DNA of 24,515 nucleotides from an uncultured Campylobacter sp. (GTDB taxonomy: Bacteria; Campylobacterota; Campylobacteria; Campylobacterales; Campylobacteraceae). Below the pieces are notes generated by a model, which saw only the letters and a program-made list of their open reading frames with translations, was not told where the DNA came from and made no database searches. Made by a program: the position numbers and the translations under genes. The stretch lies in contig CALCKS010000267.1 of NCBI GenBank assembly GCA_937965895.1, positions 1 to 24,515 on the forward strand, read 5' to 3'. Position 1 is the first letter of the stretch; each line of letters begins with the position of its first letter. Shown here piece by piece: positions 1-7,778 of this stretch.

Positions 1-1802
1 TCGGCTTTAGCGTAAACGCAGTCAAGGTAAAAGACGATATCATCCTAAAACCGACGCAAACGGCGTATTTGATCCAAGGCGATCAGGTAAACTACACGCT
101 AAGAGTGATAAACACGACTAAAGAGCCAAAAACCGTTGCTCTAAGCATAGATACGAACCTAAACGCACAGCTAGCAGTCGATAGCATCGAGCTAAAACCT
201 AACGAAAATGCGAAATTAAATTTCGTCATCGATGCTAACGCTACGGGCAAATCATATATAAATTTCACCGCAAACGACGGCAAAAACGGCTATACATACT
301 CGCAAAAGCTTGACGTCATCCACGCCTATCCGCTTAGCACCTACGCTAAAAATTTCCAGGCTACCGTAGAGAAAACATTTAAGCTTGACAGCGAGTTTAA
401 ACGCATCAGGATCGACGCCTCAAGCTCTATAAAAGGCGTACTAAGCGCAAATAGCGACAAGCTCGTAAACTACCCTTACGGATGCGCCGAACAGCGCTCA
501 AGTAAGCTTTTTGAGCTAAATTTCCTAGTGCTTGGCGGAGATGATTCTAAAGAAGCTAAAGCAAAAGAAGCCGATAGAAGAAGATTCGTCGAAGCAGGCT
601 TGCAAGACGTCATCAATATGCAAAAAACAGACGGCAGCATCGGCTACTGGGATCAGCTAAGCTACACGAACAACTTTGCTTCGATCTACGCTATCGATAT
701 GCTATTTACGCTTGAAAAATCAGGCTTTGCGCTAGATAGCCACGTAAAAAGTAAAGCGATCGACTGGCTAAAGGCATTTGGCAGTAACGATAACTTCCAA
801 GCCCTTTACGCAGCCTACGTCCTAAGCACGCAAAAGAAACTCGATAGATCAAAGCTAAACGCTCTATACGATCAAAAGAGATACCAAAACAGCGCGCTTG
901 AGGGCTACTTGATGGCGGCGATCCTCAAAAACGAGGGACTAAATAAAGAGAGCGAAAAAGTGCTAAAAGGACTAAACAAATCGACCTTTGACCGCGAAAA
1001 AGAGCTAGCAGATAACTTCGGTTCAGAGATCAGAAACAAGGCCTTTATGCTGCTTTTACACGCTAATCACTTTGAGAAAAACGCATTTAGCGACGAGCTA
1101 GCCGACTACCTGATCGCTCGCGTCGATAAGCTACATTCGACGCAGGAGCGCGCATTTACTCTAAGAGCGCTAAGAGCATATATCAAAGACGTCTCAAGCG
1201 AGAACAAATTTAAGCTAATCGCCGACGGACACGATCTAAATTTCGACGGTCGCGGAGCTATCAATATCGCTCCTAAAAAGCCTGAGATTACTATCGTACC
1301 TGAAAACGGCGCAGCCGTGTATCTAGGCGTTAGCGCGTCAGGCTACAAAAAGCTAGACGTAAATCACAAATTTGACAAGAAAGGGCTTGATATCTATAGA
1401 ACCTTCGTCGGCAAAGACGGCAAAGAGATCGATATCAACGCACTAAAGGTAAACGATATCATCTACTCTAAGCTATCGCTAAAAACGAATGAGTTTATCA
1501 GAAACGGCGTGATAAACGAAACGATCAGCCCTTGCCTTGAGGTAGTAAACGAAAATATCGTACCAAACGTAAGAACTGAAGCTACGAAAAACTCTTTAAC
1601 TCTCGAGCATCAAAACATCGAGGACGACAGAGTTTTGAGCTTTTATAGTTTGAGTGCCAGCAAGGACGCACATGTGCTTTATACGCCTCTTCGAGTCGTT
1701 ATGAGCGGTAAGTGCATGCTACCTGCGGTTATCACGGAAAACATGTACGACGAGAGCATGAGCGACTACGATCTAGCTCAGCACGAATTTATCGTCAAAT
1801 GA
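1..1802 (+). CDS. Bacterial alpha-2-macroglobulin family protein, C-terminal part (5' end outside window)
   Basis: The reading frame is open from the left edge (first full codon at base 3) to TGA at 1800-1802, so this is the last ~600 residues of a longer gene; TTG at 69 is only an internal codon. Family members usually exceed 1,500 residues. They are periplasmic or lipid-anchored protease traps in which an attacking protease cuts a bait region and is then held covalently by an internal thioester. The diagnostic thioester motif is visible as YPYGCAEQ (bases 471-494, Cys codon at 483), followed by the helical thioester domain (for example the segment VINMQKTDGSIGYW) and a beta-rich C-terminal receptor-type region ending at FIVK. 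The sequence before the thioester fits a macroglobulin domain. The gene ends in a strong terminator, so it is not co-transcribed with valS. A pbpC partner, common for this family, could lie outside the window. Family assignment is secure; which protease it traps cannot be told. Confidence 0.9.
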   Translation, partial: GFSVNAVKVKDDIILKPTQTAYLIQGDQVNYTLRVINTTKEPKTVALSIDTNLNAQLAVDSIELKPNENAKLNFVIDANATGKSYINFTANDGKNGYTYSQKLDVIHAYPLSTYAKNFQATVEKTFKLDSEFKRIRIDASSSIKGVLSANSDKLVNYPYGCAEQRSSKLFELNFLVLGGDDSKEAKAKEADRRRFVEAGLQDVINMQKTDGSIGYWDQLSYTNNFASIYAIDMLFTLEKSGFALDSHVKSKAIDWLKAFGSNDNFQALYAAYVLSTQKKLDRSKLNALYDQKRYQNSALEGYLMAAILKNEGLNKESEKVLKGLNKSTFDREKELADNFGSEIRNKAFMLLLHANHFEKNAFSDELADYLIARVDKLHSTQERAFTLRALRAYIKDVSSENKFKLIADGHDLNFDGRGAINIAPKKPEITIVPENGAAVYLGVSASGYKKLDVNHKFDKKGLDIYRTFVGKDGKEIDINALKVNDIIYSKLSLKTNEFIRNGVINETISPCLEVVNENIVPNVRTEATKNSLTLEHQNIEDDRVLSFYSLSASKDAHVLYTPLRVVMSGKCMLPAVITENMYDESMSDYDLAQHEFIVK

Positions 1803-1808
1803 TCCTTT

Positions 1809-1841
1809 GCGAAGCGGTTTTTCAGCCGCTTCGCTTTCTTT
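1809..1841 (+). terminator. Rho-independent terminator after the macroglobulin gene
   Basis: A perfect 9-bp stem, GCGAAGCGG (1809-1817) with CCGCTTCGC (1826-1834), closes an 8-nt loop and is followed by the T-rich stretch TTTCTTTG. It begins 6 bases after the TGA of the macroglobulin gene and separates it from valS. Confidence 0.85.
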
Positions 1842-1893
1842 GCCTATTCCTAAAAAACAACCTATTTTAAACATACTATTAGCAAATTTGTAG

Positions 1894-1899
1894 TAAAAT
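1894..1899 (+). promoter_or_regulatory. Candidate -10 box for valS
   Basis: TAAAAT lies 35 bases before the valS start in an AT-rich gap that follows a terminator, so a promoter is needed here. The upstream region is A/T rich without a clear -35 box, as is usual for Campylobacter sigma-70 promoters. Predicted 5' leader about 28 nt. The position is a guess from one hexamer. Confidence 0.4.
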
Positions 1900-1933
1900 C
1901 CGACATTTTTTAAACAATTATTAAGGATAAAAT

Positions 1934-4771
1934 ATGGCGGAATTTTACGACGCAAAAGAAGTAGAAGATAAATTTTATAAAATTTGGGAAGAACGCGGAT
2001 ATTTCGAGATAGACGCGAACAAAAACATCCGCAAAGACGGACGTAAATTTTGCATCATGATGCCGCCTCCAAACGTAACAGGCTCGCTTCATATCGGACA
2101 CGCCCTAACATTCACATTGCAAGACATAATGACGCGCTACAAAAGAATGGACGGCTACAAAACGCTTTGGCAGCCAGGCCTTGATCACGCAGGTATCGCC
2201 ACGCAAAACGTCGTTGAAAAGCAACTCCTAGCCCAGGGTATCAAAAAAGAAGAGCTCGGACGCGAAAAATTCGTAGAAAAAGTCTGGGAGTGGAAAGAAA
2301 AAAGCGGCGGAATGATCGTTCATCAGATGCGTAAACTAGGCGTCTCTCCGGCATGGTCGCGCCAAAGATTTACTATGGATGAAGGGTTAAGGATAGCGGT
2401 CAAAAAGGCTTTCGTAAATCTCTACGAAAAAGGGCTCATCGTACGCGAAAACTACATGATAAACTGGTGTACGCACGACGGCGCGCTCAGTGACATCGAG
2501 GTCGAGCATAAAGAAAACAAAGGCAAGCTTTATCATTTGAGGTACTATCTCGTAGACGATCAAAATTTAACATCAAATTCAAATAAGCAAGCCGAAGTAT
2601 CGTGCGATGAATTTGCTGGTTGCAAGAGGGGTGCCAATGAGGCGCAAAATTTAAACCAAAAAGAGGAGGCGAATTATCGCAAAGAGAGGCGAGGCGGAGT
2701 GGATTTTGACGACGGGAGCGCACTGGTCGTGCGTGACCGAGGAGAAATCCACTCTAACAAAGCATATCAAAGCGAGAATTTGCCGTATATCGTTGTGGCA
2801 ACGACAAGGCCAGAGACTTATTTCGGAGATACCGCCGTAATGGTAAACCCGAACGACGAGCGCTATAAAAATTTGATCGGCAAAAAAGTCGTCCTGCCGA
2901 TAATCGGTCGCGAGATCGAGATCATCGCCGACGAGCACGTCGATATGGAGTTTGGAACGGGTCTTGTTAAAGTCACCCCGGCGCACGACACTAACGACTA
3001 CGAGGTCGGCAAAAGACACGATCTAAAATTTATCACCGTTTTTGACGAAAAAGGTATCCTAAACGAGCAGTGCGCGCAGTTTAAGGGGCTAGAAAGGCTT
3101 GAAGCCAGAGACGTCATCGTAGCAGAGCTAGAAAAGCTCGGAAACGTCGAGAAGATCGAAGACTACGAAAATCAAGTCGGCTACTGTTACCGCTGCAAAA
3201 ACGTCGTCGAGCCATACATCTCAAAGCAGTGGTTCGTCAAAAAACAGATCGCAGACGACGCGATCGCAAAAGTCGGCGAAGGATTAGCCAAATTTTACCC
3301 GGCTCACTGGATAAACAGCTTTAACGCCTGGATGCGCGAGCTTCGCGACTGGTGTATCTCGCGCCAGCTATGGTGGGGGCATCAGATACCGGTATTTTAC
3401 TGCAACGAGTGCGGACACGAGTGGGCGGACGAAGGCGATCCGACGCAGTGTCCAAAATGCAAAAGCACAAATTTCCATCAAGACCCGGACGTCCTTGATA
3501 CCTGGTTTAGCTCGGGGCTTTGGCCGTTTAGCACGCTTGGTTGGGGCAACGACGAGGAGCTAAAAAATGAGAAATGGTTTGAGGGCGATTTGGCCGAATT
3601 TTACCCAAACAACCTACTTATCACCGGCTTTGATATTTTGTTTTTCTGGGTGGCTAGGATGATGTTTCAGGGCGAAAATGCGCTAGGCAAGCTACCGTTT
3701 GACGATATCTACCTGCACGCTTTAGTTAAAGACGAGCAAGGCAGAAAGATGAGCAAGAGCCTAGGCAACGTCATCGACCCGCTCGTTAGTATCGAGGAGT
3801 ACAGCGCCGACGTCTTGCGCTTTACGCTTGCGCTACTTGCCGTGCAGGGACGCGATATAAAGCTAAGCGACGAAAAGATGAAGCTCGTGCGAAATTTCAC
3901 GAACAAACTTTACAACGCGAGCAAATATCTGCTGCTAAACGAGTCTAAATTTGCAAATTTAAGCGATATCAAAATAGAAACCAAGCTTGGCAAATACATG
4001 TTAAGCCGATTTAACGAGTGCGTGCGCGAAGTGCGAGAAAACATAGACGCCTACCGCTTTAACGATGCGGCAAACGCGATTTATAAATTTTTATGGGATG
4101 AGTTTTGCGACTGGGGTATCGAGCTTAGCAAAGCCGACAAAGGCAGCGTAAAAGAGCTTGGAGCGATATTTAAAGAGGCGATGAGACTGCTTAGTCCATT
4201 TATGCCGTTTATCTCCGAGTACCTTTTTCACGAGCTTAGCGGCTCAAATTTAGAAAGCGCAAGCTCGATCATGGTTGAGGAGTATCCGCAGGCCAACGAG
4301 CGCGACTTGCAGATAGAAAAGACTTTTGAGCTAGTAATCGAGGCCATCGTCGCGATCCGCCGCGCAAAGGCAACCATCGAGCAAGGCAACTCAAAAATCC
4401 CAAAAGCCTTCATCAAGCTAAACGGAAACGAAAATTTGACCGAAGCGACAAACTATATCGCACTGCTAGCCAAATGCGAGCAGATCGAGTTCTGCGACGA
4501 TAAAATCGAAAACGCAGCTCGCGACGTGAGCGAAAATTTAGAGGCGTTCGTGCCGCTTGAAGGCGTGGATATGAGCGCTGTTATCATGCGACTGCGGTCG
4601 CAAAAAACTAAACTAGAAAAAGAGATAGCAAAGCTATCAAGTATGCTAAATAACGAGAAATTCGTAGCCTCTGCCCCGCAAGCCGTGGTTGAAGCCAACC
4701 GCGAAGGACTGCAAAGCGCGCAGGAGAAATTCGCCAAAGTATGCGACGAACTAAAGGTATTTGGCGAGTAG
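1934..4771 (+). CDS. valS: Valine--tRNA ligase with an in-frame insertion
   Basis: Class I aminoacyl-tRNA synthetase that charges tRNA-Val with valine in the cytoplasm and hydrolyses mischarged Thr-tRNA-Val. The HIGH signature is at residues 53-56 (within PPPNVTGSLHIGHAL) and KMSKS at 605-609. The editing-domain motif ATTRPET follows residue 283. A CxxC...CxxC zinc knuckle (CNECGHEW and CPKC) precedes the DPDVLDTWFSS motif. The C-terminus is a charged coiled coil (about 880-945), the tRNA-binding arm. At 945 residues it is about 70 longer than I expect for a Campylobacter ValRS. The excess lies between YYLVDD (~204-209) and LPYIVVATTRPET (283 on), directly before the editing motif, and is annotated separately. 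AAGGAT at 1923-1928 supports the ATG at 1934. The weak hairpin GCTC/GAGC at 4775-4786 just after the stop is too short to call a terminator. Confidence 0.98.
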   Translation: MAEFYDAKEVEDKFYKIWEERGYFEIDANKNIRKDGRKFCIMMPPPNVTGSLHIGHALTFTLQDIMTRYKRMDGYKTLWQPGLDHAGIATQNVVEKQLLAQGIKKEELGREKFVEKVWEWKEKSGGMIVHQMRKLGVSPAWSRQRFTMDEGLRIAVKKAFVNLYEKGLIVRENYMINWCTHDGALSDIEVEHKENKGKLYHLRYYLVDDQNLTSNSNKQAEVSCDEFAGCKRGANEAQNLNQKEEANYRKERRGGVDFDDGSALVVRDRGEIHSNKAYQSENLPYIVVATTRPETYFGDTAVMVNPNDERYKNLIGKKVVLPIIGREIEIIADEHVDMEFGTGLVKVTPAHDTNDYEVGKRHDLKFITVFDEKGILNEQCAQFKGLERLEARDVIVAELEKLGNVEKIEDYENQVGYCYRCKNVVEPYISKQWFVKKQIADDAIAKVGEGLAKFYPAHWINSFNAWMRELRDWCISRQLWWGHQIPVFYCNECGHEWADEGDPTQCPKCKSTNFHQDPDVLDTWFSSGLWPFSTLGWGNDEELKNEKWFEGDLAEFYPNNLLITGFDILFFWVARMMFQGENALGKLPFDDIYLHALVKDEQGRKMSKSLGNVIDPLVSIEEYSADVLRFTLALLAVQGRDIKLSDEKMKLVRNFTNKLYNASKYLLLNESKFANLSDIKIETKLGKYMLSRFNECVREVRENIDAYRFNDAANAIYKFLWDEFCDWGIELSKADKGSVKELGAIFKEAMRLLSPFMPFISEYLFHELSGSNLESASSIMVEEYPQANERDLQIEKTFELVIEAIVAIRRAKATIEQGNSKIPKAFIKLNGNENLTEATNYIALLAKCEQIEFCDDKIENAARDVSENLEAFVPLEGVDMSAVIMRLRSQKTKLEKEIAKLSSMLNNEKFVASAPQAVVEANREGLQSAQEKFAKVCDELKVFGE
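2561..2779 (+). repeat. Palindrome-containing in-frame insertion within valS
   Basis: About 219 bp (73 codons, residues ~210-282) split the editing-domain segment of ValRS, which in other ValRS proteins runs almost directly from the Y-P-L-V-D-type strand to VATTRPET. The insert has many AGG, CGA and GGG codons and charged or polar residues with no fold I can see. It contains a perfect 10-bp inverted repeat, GAGTGGATTT (2697-2706) and AAATCCACTC (2745-2754). Nested inside is CGCAC (2719-2723) with GTGCG (2729-2733). This resembles the in-frame palindromic elements described in Rickettsia genes. I see no second copy in this window, so calling it a repeat is inference; exact ends are approximate. 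Confidence 0.5.
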
Positions 4772-4811
4772 TCCGCTCGTTTGAGCCTAAATTTTAAATC
4801 AAGGAGAAAAA

Positions 4812-4955
4812 ATGAAGGGCAGTATCGGCGGATTTACTTTAGGCACGGTCATAGCCGTCGCGCTATCATGGGGAGCTAATAAAAGTATATTGTGGGCGAT
4901 AATTCACGGATTTTTAAGCTGGATATACGTGATTTATTATTTGCTGATGAAGTGA
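4812..4955 (+). CDS. Small hypothetical membrane protein, 47 residues
   Basis: ATG at 4812 to TGA at 4953-4955 encodes a 47-residue hydrophobic protein beginning MKGSIGGFTLGTVIAVALSW and ending YVIYYLLMK. A near-ideal ribosome binding site, AAGGAG at 4801-4806, sits 5 bases before the start. Two hydrophobic segments, roughly residues 6-20 and 26-45, are joined by a short GANKS turn, suggesting a hairpin in the inner membrane. Gly, Trp and aromatic residues are typical of a small conserved membrane protein rather than a random frame. It lies 40 bases after valS and 33 before ddh on the same strand and is probably co-transcribed. I do not recognise a function. Confidence 0.8.
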   Translation: MKGSIGGFTLGTVIAVALSWGANKSILWAIIHGFLSWIYVIYYLLMK

Positions 4956-4988
4956 AACTTTGTCGCTAGTTAAATTTAAAGGATAAAA

Positions 4989-5975
4989 ATGAGTCAAAAG
5001 ATAAAAATAGCAGTTTTGGGATATGGAAATTTGGGTCGCGGCGTAGAGCTTGCCGCACAAAATAGCAAGGATTTGGAATTAACAGCAGTTTTTAGCCGCA
5101 GAAATCCAAGCGAGGTAAAAACATGCGGCACGCCGGTGTTTAGCGCGGATGAAATTTTAGCGTACAAGGGCAAATTTGACGTTTTAGTTCTTTGCGGCGG
5201 TAGCGCGACTGATTTACCGACGCAGACGCCGGAGTTTGCGCTAAATTTTAACGTCGTAGATAGCTTCGATACGCACGCAAAAATCCCCGAGCACTTCGCC
5301 GCAGTAGACGCCGCCGCTAAAAAAGGCGGAAAAGTAGGCATCATCGCCGTAGGCTGGGATCCGGGGCTGTTTTCGTTAAATAGACTATTTGGCGAGAGCG
5401 TGCTGGAAAACGGCAGCAGTTATACATTTTGGGGCAAAGGCGTGAGTCAAGGGCACTCCGACGCTATCCGCAGGATCGAGGGCGTCGTGGATGCACGCCA
5501 ATACACCGTGCCGATAGAAAGCGCCTTGGAGCGAGTTCGCGCGGGCGAAAATCCAAATTTAACTACGAGAGAAAAACACCTGCGCGAGTGCTACGTCGTG
5601 GCCGAGGATGGCGCCGATAAAGCGCGCATCGAACAAGAGATAAAAACGATGCCCAATTACTTCGCCGATTACGACACGAGCGTGCATTTCGTAAGTCTTG
5701 AAACGCTTAAAAAAGAGCACGGCGGCATCCCTCACGGAGGATTCGTCTTGCGAAGCGGAGCGACCGGCGAGCGCGGCGAAAATAAGCATCTGATCGAGTT
5801 TTCGCTAAAGCTTGATTCAAATCCCGAATTTACCGCAAGCGTGCTCGTAGCCTACGCCCGCGCGGCGTATAGGCTGGCTAAAAAAGGCGAGAGCGGCGCT
5901 TTTAGCGTATTTGACATCGCCCCTGCGCTTCTTTCGCCAAAGAGCGCCGATGAGCTAAGGCGCGAAATTTTATAA
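4989..5975 (+). CDS. ddh: meso-Diaminopimelate D-dehydrogenase
   Basis: Cytoplasmic NADPH-dependent enzyme (EC 1.4.1.16) that reversibly converts L-2-amino-6-oxopimelate (tetrahydrodipicolinate) plus ammonia to meso-diaminopimelate in one step, feeding peptidoglycan and lysine synthesis. At 328 residues it matches the family length. The N-terminal Rossmann motif is GYGNLGRGVE (residues 11-20), followed by FSRR, CGGSATDLP, VDSFDTH, WDPGLFSLNR, the highly characteristic WGKGVSQGHSDAIRRI, TMPNYF, PHGGFV and LDSNPEFTAS. The substrate-site Asp (SFD), Arg (HLREC), His (PHGG) and Asn (DSNPEF) known from the Corynebacterium enzyme all appear present. AAAGGA at 4978-4983 supports the start. The gene sits between the valS cluster and metN, a junction that I recall being direct in C. 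jejuni. Ddh is patchily distributed in bacteria, so this may be an acquired gene; base composition does not look foreign by eye. Confidence 0.93.
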   Translation: MSQKIKIAVLGYGNLGRGVELAAQNSKDLELTAVFSRRNPSEVKTCGTPVFSADEILAYKGKFDVLVLCGGSATDLPTQTPEFALNFNVVDSFDTHAKIPEHFAAVDAAAKKGGKVGIIAVGWDPGLFSLNRLFGESVLENGSSYTFWGKGVSQGHSDAIRRIEGVVDARQYTVPIESALERVRAGENPNLTTREKHLRECYVVAEDGADKARIEQEIKTMPNYFADYDTSVHFVSLETLKKEHGGIPHGGFVLRSGATGERGENKHLIEFSLKLDSNPEFTASVLVAYARAAYRLAKKGESGAFSVFDIAPALLSPKSADELRREIL

Positions 5976-6006
5976 ATTTATGCGGTTTTAAAAACAAGGA
6001 AAATTA

Positions 6007-6963
6007 GTGATAAAAATAGAAAATTTAAAGAAATTTTACGGGGCGACGCAGATCATAGATGGCGTCAGCCTAAACGTAGAAAAAGGCGAAATTTTTGCCA
6101 TCGTAGGCCACAGCGGCGCGGGTAAATCCACCCTGCTTCGCTGCATAAACGGCCTAGAGGACTATCAAGGCGGCAGCCTGAAGGTATTTGACAAAGAAAT
6201 CTCGGCGCTAAAAGATAAAGAACTAAGAGAGCTTAGGCGAGACGTGGGGATGATATTTCAGCACTTTGCGCTGATGGCGAGGAAAACGGCGTTTGAAAAC
6301 GTTGCGACTCCGCTTAAATTTTGGGGTTATTCAGACGGCGAAATCAAAAAAAGAGTGAGCGAGCTACTAGAACTCGTGGGCCTTGCAAACAAAGCCGCAA
6401 GCTACCCTGGCGAGCTAAGCGGCGGACAAAAACAGCGCGTCGCCATCGCCCGCGCCCTTGCGCTAAGTCCAAAAATTTTACTCTCCGACGAGGCTACCTC
6501 GGCGCTTGATCCAAATACTACAAATTCGATACTCGAGCTTTTAAAACAGATCAATCAAACGCTAAATATCAGCGTCGTTTTAGTCACGCACGAGATGGAG
6601 GTCGTAAAAAGCATCGCGCGCCGCGCGGTGCTACTAGAAAGCGGCAAGATAATCGGCAGCGGCACGATCGAGGAGCTATTTTTAAAACCAGACGAAAAGA
6701 TGAAGGAATTCCTCGGCGAGGATGAAATTTTACCGAGCGAGGGCGTAAATATCAGGCTCTTTTTTCCGAAAGAAGTCGCGCAAAACAGTGTCATCACGCA
6801 CATGGCGCGCACGCTAAACATCGACTTTAACATCGTCTGGGGCAAGCTTGAAAAGCTAAACGAAAACGTGCTAGGCTCGCTCGTCATAAACGTCGATCCA
6901 AAAGACGAAGCGCGCGTGACCGAGTATATCAAGCAAAGCGGCGTATTATGGGAGGTGGCGTGA
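6007..6963 (+). CDS. metN: Methionine ABC transporter ATP-binding protein
   Basis: ATPase subunit of the MetNIQ importer for methionine, on the cytoplasmic face of the inner membrane. Walker A is GHSGAGKST (residues 34-42), the Q-loop is in MIFQHF, the ABC signature LSGGQKQR starts at 137, Walker B is ILLSDE (157-162) and the H-loop His is 195. Residues ~246-318 form a C-terminal NIL/ACT-like domain, the regulatory domain that binds cytoplasmic methionine and inhibits transport in MetN, which separates it from general amino-acid ATPases. The start codon is GTG at 6007 with AAGGA at 5996-6000; this is the only start placing MIKIENL at the usual position. Its stop TGA overlaps the metI ATG by one base (TGATG at 6961-6965), so the two are translationally coupled. 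It begins 31 bases after ddh and may share its transcript. Confidence 0.97.
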   Translation: MIKIENLKKFYGATQIIDGVSLNVEKGEIFAIVGHSGAGKSTLLRCINGLEDYQGGSLKVFDKEISALKDKELRELRRDVGMIFQHFALMARKTAFENVATPLKFWGYSDGEIKKRVSELLELVGLANKAASYPGELSGGQKQRVAIARALALSPKILLSDEATSALDPNTTNSILELLKQINQTLNISVVLVTHEMEVVKSIARRAVLLESGKIIGSGTIEELFLKPDEKMKEFLGEDEILPSEGVNIRLFFPKEVAQNSVITHMARTLNIDFNIVWGKLEKLNENVLGSLVINVDPKDEARVTEYIKQSGVLWEVA

Positions 6964-7637
6964 TGTTTGACATAGATTTTTCTAAATTTCCCGACGTTTT
7001 CGAGCGCATTTTACTTCCAGCCATCGGCGAGACGCTTTATATGAGCGTGGTTTCGACGCTTTTAGCGTTTTTGATAGGCCTAGTGCCGGCTATCTTGCTC
7101 GTTCTTTCGGCGCAGGACGGCCTGAAACCGAACAAGCCGCTATTTATCGCGCTTGATATCACGGTAAATACGCTAAGAAGCTTTCCTTTTATCATCCTCA
7201 TCATCGTGCTTTTCCCGCTCACGCGCCTGATCGTAGGTACCAGTATCGGTACTAGCGCGGCTATCGTTCCGCTTACTATCGGTGCGGCGCCGTTTATCGC
7301 TAGGCTCATAGAGAGCGCGCTAAAAGAGGTCGATAAAGGCATCATCGAGGCCGCCAGAAGCTTCGGCAGCTCAAATTTTCAGATCATTTTTAAGGTGATG
7401 TTCGTTGAGGCATTGCCCGGCATCGTGGCTTCCATCACGCTTACGCTTATCGTTATCATCGGCTTTTCCGCGATGGCGGGCGCGGTCGGCGGCGGTGGGC
7501 TAGGATCTGTTGCGATAAACTACGGTTATCAGAGATTTCGCCCGGATATCATGCTCTACACCGTCGTGATCTTAATCATAATGGTTCAAATTTTCCAATC
7601 ATTAGGAAATTTTATTTATAAGATCACAAAGAAATGA
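6963..7637 (+). CDS. metI: Methionine ABC transporter permease
   Basis: Inner-membrane permease of the MetNIQ transporter; two copies form the channel. The preferred start is ATG 6963, giving 224 residues (MFDIDFSKF...), close to the family's usual ~217, with GGAGGT at 6951-6956 ideally spaced. An in-frame ATG at 6948 would add five residues, contain that binding site inside the gene and overlap metN by 16 bases. About five membrane segments can be seen, starting near residues 20-45 (ETLYMSVVSTLLAFLIGLV). The EAA-type coupling loop that contacts MetN is visible as IIEAARSFGSSNFQIIFKV. The gene is followed by a T-rich stretch with no clear hairpin, then by the promoter and leader of the first metQ. 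Confidence 0.95.
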   Translation: MFDIDFSKFPDVFERILLPAIGETLYMSVVSTLLAFLIGLVPAILLVLSAQDGLKPNKPLFIALDITVNTLRSFPFIILIIVLFPLTRLIVGTSIGTSAAIVPLTIGAAPFIARLIESALKEVDKGIIEAARSFGSSNFQIIFKVMFVEALPGIVASITLTLIVIIGFSAMAGAVGGGGLGSVAINYGYQRFRPDIMLYTVVILIIMVQIFQSLGNFIYKITKK

Positions 7638-7679
7638 TTTTTTACGTCTGATTTTATTTTCTTTTAAACTTTTTTTGCA

Positions 7680-7685
7680 TAAAAT
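7680..7685 (+). promoter_or_regulatory. Candidate -10 box for the metQ cluster
   Basis: TAAAAT follows runs of T (7651-7677) with 6-10 base spacing, a pattern typical of Campylobacter sigma-70 promoters that lack a -35 box. It lies 43 bases after metI and 214 before the first metQ. A start near 7692 would give a leader RNA of about 200 nt containing the upstream ORF and hairpins described next. Read-through from metI is also possible because no terminator separates them. Confidence 0.5.
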
Positions 7686-7718
7686 CCCGAAATTAATTTT
7701 ACAGAGAAAGGATAGAAA

Positions 7719-7778
7719 ATGAAATCAGATATGTGCGAAATGCGTCGCTTCACTCAACTTAAGTCGTCGAAAGACTAA
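7719..7778 (+). CDS. Possible 19-codon leader peptide upstream of metQ1
   Basis: ATG at 7719 to TAA at 7776-7778 encodes MKSDMCEMRRFTQLKSSKD. AAAGGAT at 7707-7713 is a good ribosome binding site, spaced 5 bases from the ATG, and the ORF begins ~27 nt after the predicted transcription start. Three of the first eight codons are ATG, which in front of a methionine-uptake gene suggests a sensing leader peptide. The peptide is not hydrophobic and is too short for family recognition. The first codons overlap one arm of a long-range stem (7728-7737). It could equally be a chance ORF inside a dispersed palindromic element; translation is unproven. Confidence 0.4.
   Translation: MKSDMCEMRRFTQLKSSKD

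Noticed and set aside
2487..3019. Minus-strand ORFs over the valS insertion
   Set aside because: I considered whether the insert carries its own gene on the other strand. The translations run on into the complement of conserved valS sequence and show no family motif, so they are shadows.
4775..4795. Terminator after valS
   Set aside because: The only stem is 4 bp (GCTC/GAGC) with a weak T-stretch; the next gene follows closely on the same strand, so co-transcription is more likely.
6948..6962. Upstream ATG for metI
   Set aside because: It would place the GGAGGT binding site inside the gene and lengthen the overlap with metN; ATG 6963 fits spacing and family length better.
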